From Treponema sp. (GTDB taxonomy: Bacteria; Spirochaetota; Spirochaetia; Treponematales; Treponemataceae): a stretch of 5,385 bases of DNA. Below, piece by piece: positions 1 to 5,247 of this stretch (positions are counted from its first letter, which is position 1; each line of letters opens with the position of its first letter). The translations under genes were made by a program, and so were the position numbers. Below the pieces are notes generated by a model that did not search any database, was not told where the DNA came from, and was given only the letters and a program-made list of their open reading frames with translations. The DNA lies in NCBI GenBank assembly GCA_024699205.1, contig JAILQA010000075.1, positions 1 through 5,385 on the forward strand. Reading direction: 5' to 3'.

Positions 1-254
1 ATTCTTGTACAGATATGGTCATTATGGGGAGCAAAAAAAACTTGTGTTTTGTGTTTTAATCGACGATAGGCTTCACAGTGAAGGATTCTGGTATAATCGC
101 GCTCAAAGTCGGTGCGGATATCGTTGTTTCGTGAATAAAAATTAAGTTCACGCTTATTTACCTGATTCCATTTGGGATTCTCTGATATGCATTTTTCTTT
201 TATGAAGGCATCTTTCATACATTTAGGATAACCCAATTTGTAGTAAAAATCCAT
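1..254 (-). CDS. dgt: dGTPase-like HD-domain dNTP triphosphohydrolase (N-terminal part; cut by left window edge)
   Basis: Reading the minus strand from the ATG at 254-252 gives 84 codons plus two bases with no stop, then the window ends. The stretch at about residues 50-84 contains [23 protein letters not shown] and NDHICTR. This is the signature N-terminal block of deoxyguanosinetriphosphate triphosphohydrolases and their relatives (RD..RI....a.RRL..KTQVF.....d..rTR). In this family the first histidine of the metal-binding HD domain follows directly after the TR, so the catalytic residues lie outside the window. Members hydrolyse dGTP or other dNTPs to the nucleoside and tripolyphosphate in the cytosol. 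The frame stays open upstream to a stop at 299-297 but has no ATG, GTG or TTG there, so 254 is the first possible start. A second ATG at residue 13 (218-216) is possible. No Shine-Dalgarno lies at normal distance; the only AGGA is about 21 nt upstream. The gene is divergent from the radical SAM gene. The family call is firm; the exact dNTP preference cannot be told. Confidence 0.88.
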   Translation of the reverse strand, partial: MDFYYKLGYPKCMKDAFIKEKCISENPKWNQVNKRELNFYSRNNDIRTDFERDYTRILHCEAYRRLKHKTQVFFAPHNDHICTR

Positions 255-283
255 TCTATTTTTATGATTCTTAAATCCTTTTG

Positions 284-292
284 TGTTATAAT
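284..292 (+). promoter_or_regulatory. Extended -10 promoter element for the radical SAM gene
   Basis: The sequence TGTTATAAT is a perfect extended -10 (TG-n-TATAAT, hexamer at 287-292). The -35 position (264-269, 17-bp spacer) is poor, which extended -10 promoters tolerate. The expected transcription start, about 7 nt after the hexamer, falls on the A of the ATG at 299. The mRNA would then have no 5' leader. This also argues against the TTG at 281 as a start, since it would lie upstream of the transcript. Confidence 0.55.
285..290 (-). promoter_or_regulatory. Candidate -10 element for dgt
   Basis: On the minus strand this reads TATAAC, five of six matches to TATAAT. It predicts a start of transcription near 278 and a leader of about 24 nt before the dgt ATG at 254. 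It overlaps the plus-strand -10 of the radical SAM gene. A weaker alternative is CATAAA (266-261), 6 nt before the ATG, with an ATAACA -35-like hexamer 17 bp further upstream. Neither is proven. Confidence 0.35.
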
Positions 293-298
293 AATTTT

Positions 299-2635
299 AT
301 GAATGTTGTAATCATCACTCCGCCTCTGGTTCAATTAAACACGCCTTATCCTTCTGGTGCCTATCTCTGTGACTTTTTCAAAAAAAATGATTGCAATGCT
401 GTTTGGTATGATTTAAATATAGAACTTTTTTATTCACTTTTCAGCAGTGAGGGCCTGAAAAAATTATTTGAACTTACGGAAGCAAAAGCTCTTGAGATAG
501 CAGAAAAAGCAGAAGAGCAGGGAGATGATTTTACTGCATTTAATTTAAGGCGTTATCTTTCTTTAAAAGACAGCTGGAGCGAATGGAGCGATTTTATTAT
601 CTCTTCCTTGTGTGATGGTCAAAAAAAGCAGAGCGACCGGGAAAAAGCACATCAATTTTTATTTTCTCCCTTTGCCCCGCGTGGAAACCGAATGCAGGCT
701 TATCTTTCATCTCTAGAAACTGATCCGACTGTAGATAACGTGCGTTTTTTAGCTTCCTATGCGCTTGAAGATTTGGCAGATTATATTACTGCTGTTTTTG
801 ATTCCGAGTTTTCTCTTATAAGATATGCAGAAGCCTTGACCGTAGATGAATCGTCTTTTTCTGCAATTGAAAAAAGAATTGCTTCACCTGTGATGGAAGT
901 TTTTTTAAAGCCTGTTCTGGAGCGTTTTTTATCCTGCATAAATATAGAGCAGGCAGATAGGTCAGATGAAAAAACAATGGTTTGTATTTCTCTTCCTTTT
1001 GCCGGGACTTTTGTACCTGCTTTGTATATTGCAAAATTTTTAAAAGAAAGACTTGGAGATAAAATCTTTACTGTGATTGGCGGCGGCTTTGTAAATACAG
1101 AATTACGTGAGGCCAATGATAAAGCTCTTGCAAAATACGTAGATGCAATTTCTTATGACAGGGGTTATGGTTCTTATTATGATTTGCTGCTGAATGGAAA
1201 AAAACTTTTGAATTCTGATTATGCCTGGGCAGAAAACATTCAGGCGGAAATAAAGCCTTTGTATAAAATGCGGCTTTTTGTAAAGGAGGCTTCTGATTCT
1301 GATTTTCCAGGAGCAGAAATAAAATGTATTGAGCCCTTGTGGAAAGCTCCCCAAATGGAAGCTTTTGAAGATGAAATGACGGTTTCAGTTGTTCCTGATT
1401 TTTCTGATATTGATTTTTCAAAATATCCGCGGGTATGTGATGACGAAAATCCTATGCACAGACTTTGGAGCGACGGTTCCTGGATAAAAGCATATCTTGC
1501 TCACGGCTGTTACTGGCAAAAATGTGCCTTTTGTGATACAAAACTGGATTATGTTTGTTCTTATAAGCCTGTCGATGCTTTGAAGCTTTATAATAGCCTT
1601 AAAAAAACAGCAGAAGAAAAGGGGATTTACGGTATTCATTTTGTTGATGAAGCACTTCCTGTAAATGCCTTGAAGCTCTTTGCTCTTGCAAATGCAAGAA
1701 ATGGAAACAAGCTTTATTACTGGGGGAACATCCGTTTTGAAAAGGCCTTTACAAAAGATACTGCTGCCTTTTTGAGTTATTGCGGGCTGGGCGGAGTAAG
1801 TGCAGGACTTGAAGTTGCAAGTGGAGAAGGGCTAAAGCTTATAAATAAAGGAACGGATATTGATTCAATTGTAAGTGCCTGTGCCGCCTTCAAGGAAGCT
1901 GGCGTTTTAGTTCATGCCTATATGATATATGGATTCTGGTATGATACGCCTCAGACAATTATTGATTCAATGGAAACTCTGCGGCAATTTTTTGCAGAAG
2001 GATTATTGGATTCTGCCTTCTGGCACAAGTTTGTTTTAACTAAAAACTCGACGGCTTATGAATTATTAAAATCAAGGGCAAGGCAGAAAAAGGAAAAATC
2101 AATTTTTGCAAAAAACACCCTTCATTTTGATGGAGAAGAAAAATACCAGAAATACGGACTTCCTTTGGAAAATGCCTTGAATGCCTGGATGCACGGACAA
2201 AAACTGAATATGAAGGTTCAAAAGTGGTTTGATTTTCCGGTTCCAGCTCCAAATGTTGACAGTCATTATATAGAAAAAGCAATTGAAAGATATGAAAAAA
2301 ATAATGAAGCTAATCGTTTTGATTTGAAAAAGCATCTTAATCAGCTTTTCTGGCTTGGTTCATATCCTGTAAGTTATACAAAATCAGAGGAAAAGAAAAA
2401 AAGTGCAAAAAAATTAAGATGGATTTATTTACAGGAAGAAGAAGAGCTTATTCTGGAAAATAATTCATCGGGATTATCTGATATTAGTGGGGTATTGTGG
2501 AAATTACGTCCAGCTGCCTCATTGGAAGAGCGGAATACAGCACTGGGACAGATTGAAAAATCGCAGGCCTTACAAAAAATTGTGCAAGACCTGCATTACA
2601 GGGGGATTGTTTTTATTCAACATCAACAGTTGTGA
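299..2635 (+). CDS. B12-binding-domain radical SAM protein with C-x4-C-x2-C motif, substrate unknown
   Basis: This 778-residue cytosolic protein (counted from ATG 299) has the layout of cobalamin-binding radical SAM enzymes. The first Rossmann half is at about residues 1-40 (NVVIITPP, YLCDFF, VWYDLN). A mostly helical insert follows at about 45-222. The second half is at about 225-296 (TMVCISLPF, FLKERLGDKIFTVIGGGF). A linker carries PDFSDIDFSKYP (about 366-377), typical just before the SAM domain of this class. The radical SAM barrel spans about 394-590: the 4Fe-4S motif is HGCYWQKCAFCD, with Cys404, Cys409 and Cys412, followed by IHFVDEALP, GVSAGLEVASGEGLKLINKG and MIYGFWYDTPQ. The spacing is C-x4-C-x2-C rather than the usual C-x3-C-x2-C. 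No DxHxxG cobalamin motif is visible, as in many radical SAM members of the family, so B12 binding is inferred. Residues about 705-774 form a small C-terminal domain (LRWIYL, GVLWKLRP, LHYRGIVFI) that may be a winged helix of PqqD type. The ORF can be extended to a TTG at 281, but that overlaps the -10 element, so ATG 299 is preferred. There is no Shine-Dalgarno. The class call is firm; whether it methylates, ring-closes or modifies a peptide is unknown. Confidence 0.85.
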   Translation: MNVVIITPPLVQLNTPYPSGAYLCDFFKKNDCNAVWYDLNIELFYSLFSSEGLKKLFELTEAKALEIAEKAEEQGDDFTAFNLRRYLSLKDSWSEWSDFIISSLCDGQKKQSDREKAHQFLFSPFAPRGNRMQAYLSSLETDPTVDNVRFLASYALEDLADYITAVFDSEFSLIRYAEALTVDESSFSAIEKRIASPVMEVFLKPVLERFLSCINIEQADRSDEKTMVCISLPFAGTFVPALYIAKFLKERLGDKIFTVIGGGFVNTELREANDKALAKYVDAISYDRGYGSYYDLLLNGKKLLNSDYAWAENIQAEIKPLYKMRLFVKEASDSDFPGAEIKCIEPLWKAPQMEAFEDEMTVSVVPDFSDIDFSKYPRVCDDENPMHRLWSDGSWIKAYLAHGCYWQKCAFCDTKLDYVCSYKPVDALKLYNSLKKTAEEKGIYGIHFVDEALPVNALKLFALANARNGNKLYYWGNIRFEKAFTKDTAAFLSYCGLGGVSAGLEVASGEGLKLINKGTDIDSIVSACAAFKEAGVLVHAYMIYGFWYDTPQTIIDSMETLRQFFAEGLLDSAFWHKFVLTKNSTAYELLKSRARQKKEKSIFAKNTLHFDGEEKYQKYGLPLENALNAWMHGQKLNMKVQKWFDFPVPAPNVDSHYIEKAIERYEKNNEANRFDLKKHLNQLFWLGSYPVSYTKSEEKKKSAKKLRWIYLQEEEELILENNSSGLSDISGVLWKLRPAASLEERNTALGQIEKSQALQKIVQDLHYRGIVFIQHQQL
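2555..2594 (-). terminator. Probable intrinsic terminator of murA, inside the radical SAM coding region
   Basis: In minus-strand RNA, GCAGGUCUUGCA (2594-2583) pairs with UGUAAGGCCUGC (2574-2563). That is 12 continuous pairs including two G-U wobbles, with an 8-nt loop (2582-2575). The stem is followed by GAUUUUU, a short U run. The hairpin begins 18 nt after the murA stop codon. In plus-strand RNA the two wobble positions become C-A mismatches, so the stem is broken there. The structure therefore favours murA-sense transcripts. The U tract is short and is interrupted from the stem by GA, so termination may be partial. Confidence 0.6.
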
Positions 2636-3896
2636 TGTGGGCTCCAAGTTTTTGAAGTCGTCCTACTAAATCTTCGTAGCCGCGTTCAATCTGATAAACG
2701 TTGCTTATGCGGCTTTCGCCGTGCGCACACAAGGCTGCAATAACCATTGCCATACCGGCTCTGATATCAGGAGAAACTAAGTGGTCACCGTGGAGCATTG
2801 CAGGTCCTGTAATAACAGCCCGGTGAGGATCGCAGAGAACAATATTTGCCCCCATAGAAACCAACTTGTCTACAAAGAACATTCGGCTTTCGAACATCTT
2901 TTCAAAAATAAGAACGGTTCCTTCAACCTGAGTAGAAACTACAGTCATAATACTTGTTAAATCGGCAGGGAAGCCAGGCCAAGGCATGTCATCAATTTTT
3001 GGAATGCTTGCTCCTATATCAGCTTTTACCTTCATTCCCTGAGTATTTGGAACTGTCAGCTCATCACCTTCTATGCTCCAGGTAATTCCAATCTTTGCAA
3101 AGGTATTTTTAAGAGGGCGCATTTCTTCGGCACGAATGCCTTTGATTGTGATTTTTCCTTTTGTAGCGGCTGCCATTCCAATGTAAGAACCGATTTCAAT
3201 ATAATCTGGCCCGATTGTATATTCACAACCATGAAGTTTTTTTACACCTTCGATATAAAGAATATTACTACCGATTCCTGTGATTTTTGCACCCATAAGA
3301 TTGAGCATATTGCACAAATCCTGAATATGAGGTTCACTGGCGGCATTTTTAATTATTGTTTTTCCTTCTGAAAGGCTGGCGGCCATTACTGCATTTTCGG
3401 TTGCAGTTACAGAAGCTTCATCAAGGAATATATCTGCACCTACGAGCTTGTTTGCAGAAAAAGAGAAGTGTCCGTTTACGGCAATGTTTGCGCCCAGTTG
3501 TTCCAGTGCCAGAAAGTGGGTATCTACACGGCGGCGGCCAATAACGTCTCCTCCTGGAGGCATCATTTCGCACTTGCCTGTTCTGGCCAAAAGTGGGCCG
3601 GCAAATACAATGGAACCGCGGACTTTTTTTGTAAGCTCTTTTGGAAGTTCGCTGCTTTTTATTTCTGCATTGGTTATTTCCCAGTTATTTTTGCTGAGTT
3701 TTTTTACTTTTGCACCCAGAGATTCCAGAATCTGAATCATTACGTTTGTATCCTGGATTTCCGGTATATTTTTTAAAATTACAGGTTCTGATGTTAATAA
3801 GGTTGCTGCAAGACATGGAAGTGCTGCATTTTTGTTTCCGCTTGCCGTAATTGTTCCCGAGATAGGATATCCACCCTCAATTACATACTCATGCAT
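2613..3896 (-). CDS. murA: UDP-N-acetylglucosamine 1-carboxyvinyltransferase MurA (Cys-to-Asp form)
   Basis: This 427-residue protein is full length for MurA. It transfers enolpyruvate from phosphoenolpyruvate to UDP-N-acetylglucosamine, the first committed step of cytosolic peptidoglycan precursor synthesis. Visible landmarks, with E. coli numbering in brackets, are: Lys22-Asn23 in SGNKNAALP (K22, N23), Arg122 (R120), general base Asp312 in WPGFPADL (D305) and Arg405 in QIERGYEDL (R397). The mobile catalytic loop reads PPGGDVIGRRRVD. Asp117 (codon 3548-3546) replaces the Cys115 that fosfomycin alkylates, so natural fosfomycin resistance is expected while activity is kept, as known for other Asp-type MurA enzymes. 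The start ATG is backed by a GGAG 6 nt upstream. It is the second gene after pepT (37-bp gap) and ends within the 3' end of the convergent radical SAM gene (23-bp overlap). The paralogous aroA-type EPSP synthase is excluded by the MurA-specific motifs. Confidence 0.97.
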   Translation of the reverse strand: MHEYVIEGGYPISGTITASGNKNAALPCLAATLLTSEPVILKNIPEIQDTNVMIQILESLGAKVKKLSKNNWEITNAEIKSSELPKELTKKVRGSIVFAGPLLARTGKCEMMPPGGDVIGRRRVDTHFLALEQLGANIAVNGHFSFSANKLVGADIFLDEASVTATENAVMAASLSEGKTIIKNAASEPHIQDLCNMLNLMGAKITGIGSNILYIEGVKKLHGCEYTIGPDYIEIGSYIGMAAATKGKITIKGIRAEEMRPLKNTFAKIGITWSIEGDELTVPNTQGMKVKADIGASIPKIDDMPWPGFPADLTSIMTVVSTQVEGTVLIFEKMFESRMFFVDKLVSMGANIVLCDPHRAVITGPAMLHGDHLVSPDIRAGMAMVIAALCAHGESRISNVYQIERGYEDLVGRLQKLGAHITTVDVE

Positions 3897-3907
3897 AATT
3901 TGCTCCA
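3897..3907 (-). promoter_or_regulatory. Ribosome binding site of murA
   Basis: The minus strand reads TGGAGCAAATT directly before the murA ATG. The GGAG core (3906-3903) is spaced 6 nt from the start codon. It is the only convincing Shine-Dalgarno among the five gene starts in the window, and it fixes the murA start. The 37-bp pepT-murA gap is very AT rich (TATAAATTATATTAAG and similar), so a separate murA promoter there cannot be excluded. Confidence 0.7.
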
Positions 3908-3933
3908 GAGAAAAATATTTATCTTAATATAAT

Positions 3934-5145
3934 TTATATAGAAAGATTGATTATAATGTCGGCAGCTTTTGACATTTGGTTTAGAGATAACCATTCATTG
4001 CGGGAATGAAAATCGTGGGCGCCGTTAAAAATATTTGGGGTTGGAATACCCATTTCTGTAAGACGGGAGCCGTCTGTTCCTCCGCGAATTGGCTTTCTTA
4101 CAATTGGAACGCCAGCGTCAGTGTAGGCTTGTTCAACCTTTTTTATAAGTTCTGGATTTTTGTCCATTTCTTCTTTCATGTTGATGTACTGTTTTTTGAA
4201 GGTAACTTCTGCTTTTCCTCCAAAAATTACTTCCTGGGTATGGGCAAGCTGCTTTATGAGCTCTTTTTCTTCTTCAATTTCCTCATTTGTAAAAGCGCGG
4301 AGAAGCAATTCAACTTTTGCAGATTCAATTGAACCTTCTATACTCATTGCAGCAATAAAGCCCTGGTAGCCGTCTGTTGTTTCCGGGGCTTTATGGCGGG
4401 GGAGATTTGCAACAAAGTTAGAAGCCATTACTGCGGCATTTACCATTTTGTTTGCTCGGGCATCACCTGTGTGAGTTGATTTTCCTGTAAAGATAAGTTC
4501 TGCGGCCCAGGCATTGAAACATTCGCTTTCTAATTCGCCAATATCGCTGCCATCAATCGTAAAGGCACATTTTGATTTTATAAGATTGAGTGGAACTCTA
4601 TCCATACCGTGACCAGTTTCTTCATCTGGGGAAAACATAACTTCAACAGGGCCATGTTTAATTTGAGGATTATGAACAAGGAAATCAAGGGCTCCCATAA
4701 TTGCGGCAATTCCAGCCTTGTCATCGGCACCTAAAAGTGTGTTTCCATCTGTGGTAACAATTGTATCTGAAGAATCTCCAATGTAATCCTGAGGATTTTT
4801 TGCAATCTGAGGTTTTACATTTTTACCGGTAACTTCATCAACAGTGTCTAAATGTGCCATAAAAAGGACTGGCTCTTTTTTTGTATTATCTGTATTGTCA
4901 GGCAGGTTTGCAGGTAAAAATCCGTAAACATAACAGTCTTTTGTCAGCTGGACATTTTCTAATCCAAGTTCTTCCAATTCTGCCTTCATGATTCTGGCAA
5001 AATCAAACTGCTGTGGGGTAGAGGGAAATATTCCTTTATCAGCTGCCTGGCTGTCACTTTCTGACCAGATTTGTACATATTTTACAAATCTTTCCAATAA
5101 TTTATTTTTTTCTTCATTATTTGTACTTATGTAATTCATGCTCAT
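3934..5145 (-). CDS. pepT: Peptidase T (tripeptide aminopeptidase, M20 zinc peptidase)
   Basis: This 403-residue protein is close to the usual length of PepT (about 408 in E. coli). It is a cytosolic two-zinc enzyme that removes the N-terminal residue from tripeptides and so recycles imported or internal peptides. The M20 metal and catalytic residues are all present. They are His98 and catalytic Asp100 in MAHLDTV, bridging Asp141 in LGADDKAG, catalytic base Glu175 with Glu176 in SPDEETGHG, Asp198 in TIDGSD, and the C-terminal zinc His380 in HDFHSRNEW. KSTHTGDARANKMVNA marks the dimerisation (lid) domain, and RGGTDGSRL with GIPTPNIF is typical of PepT rather than of dipeptidase PepV or DapE. 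An acidic-polar stretch around residues 82-90 (PDNTDNTKK) precedes the first metal motif. Two starts are possible: ATG 5145 and ATG 5139 (residue 3). The -10-like TATATT lies exactly 6 nt upstream of the second, and neither has a Shine-Dalgarno, so 5139 may be the real start. It is probably the first gene of a pepT-murA unit. Confidence 0.95.
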   Translation of the reverse strand: MSMNYISTNNEEKNKLLERFVKYVQIWSESDSQAADKGIFPSTPQQFDFARIMKAELEELGLENVQLTKDCYVYGFLPANLPDNTDNTKKEPVLFMAHLDTVDEVTGKNVKPQIAKNPQDYIGDSSDTIVTTDGNTLLGADDKAGIAAIMGALDFLVHNPQIKHGPVEVMFSPDEETGHGMDRVPLNLIKSKCAFTIDGSDIGELESECFNAWAAELIFTGKSTHTGDARANKMVNAAVMASNFVANLPRHKAPETTDGYQGFIAAMSIEGSIESAKVELLLRAFTNEEIEEEKELIKQLAHTQEVIFGGKAEVTFKKQYINMKEEMDKNPELIKKVEQAYTDAGVPIVRKPIRGGTDGSRLTEMGIPTPNIFNGAHDFHSRNEWLSLNQMSKAADIIINLSI

Positions 5146-5151
5146 AATATA
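5146..5151 (-). promoter_or_regulatory. Candidate -10 element for pepT
   Basis: The minus strand reads TATATT, five of six matches to TATAAT, directly abutting ATG 5145. A transcription start 7 nt downstream would fall on the A of the second in-frame ATG at 5139. That would give a leaderless pepT mRNA. No good -35 hexamer is seen at 16-18 bp. The region is AT rich, so a chance match is possible. Confidence 0.4.
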
Positions 5152-5180
5152 ATGTTTTTTTTACGTGTTTTCTATATTGT

Positions 5181-5209
5181 TGCTTAATTTTGCTTAATTC
5201 TACGCTTAA
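5181..5209. repeat. Three GCTTAA direct repeats between divergent genes
   Basis: TGCTTAATT occurs at 5181-5189 and again at 5191-5199, and a third GCTTAA lies at 5204-5209. The GCTTAA cores start at 5182, 5192 and 5204, that is 10 and 12 bp apart, close to one helical turn. They sit in the 81-bp region between pepT (minus) and the plus-strand gene at the right edge. They could be binding sites for a regulator on one DNA face, or plain AT-rich sequence. Confidence 0.45.
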
Positions 5210-5220
5210 AATTTTTACTA

Positions 5221-5247
5221 TATAAAATGAACTTTTGGGTCGATAAT
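5221..5247 (+). promoter_or_regulatory. Candidate -10 elements for the right-edge gene
   Basis: Two hexamers resemble TATAAT: TATAAA (5221-5226), which abuts the ATG at 5227, and GATAAT (5242-5247), which lies exactly 6 nt before the in-frame ATG at 5254. Either would start transcription downstream of the first ATG (near 5233 or at 5254), so both favour ATG 5254 as the working start. No convincing -35 is seen. Confidence 0.3.

Noticed and set aside
281..298. TTG start at 281 adding six residues (MCYNNF) to the radical SAM protein
   Set aside because: It overlaps the extended -10 element, has no ribosome binding site, and the protein family begins at the NVVIITPP strand just after ATG 299.
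781..1421. Several minus-strand open frames of 70-117 codons opposite the radical SAM gene
   Set aside because: They lie wholly inside a well-supported gene, overlap one another in different frames, show no domain-like sequence and have no ribosome binding sites. They are frame shadows.
2590..2615. Plus-strand hairpin CCTG-CATTA-CAGG followed by a T-rich run as a terminator for the radical SAM gene
   Set aside because: The stem is only 4 bp, it lies before the stop codon, and it competes with the stronger minus-strand hairpin that shares its bases.
299..2635. A RiPP biosynthesis cluster around the radical SAM gene
   Set aside because: The gene is flanked within 44 bp by dgt and overlaps murA. 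There is no room for a precursor peptide, transporter or protease gene, and the neighbours are housekeeping genes.
2710..2721. Small hairpin CGGC-TTTC-GCCG just downstream of the radical SAM gene
   Set aside because: The 4-bp stem has no T run after it and is explained by murA codons.
3356..3776. Plus-strand open frames of 62-102 codons opposite murA
   Set aside because: murA is unmistakable here, including its catalytic loop. The opposite frames give low-complexity, aromatic- and cysteine-rich text typical of antisense reading.
4006..4369. Plus-strand open frames of 69-108 codons opposite pepT
   Set aside because: The Phe- and Ser-rich translations are mirror images of Lys- and Glu-rich pepT codons. 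No start signals are seen.
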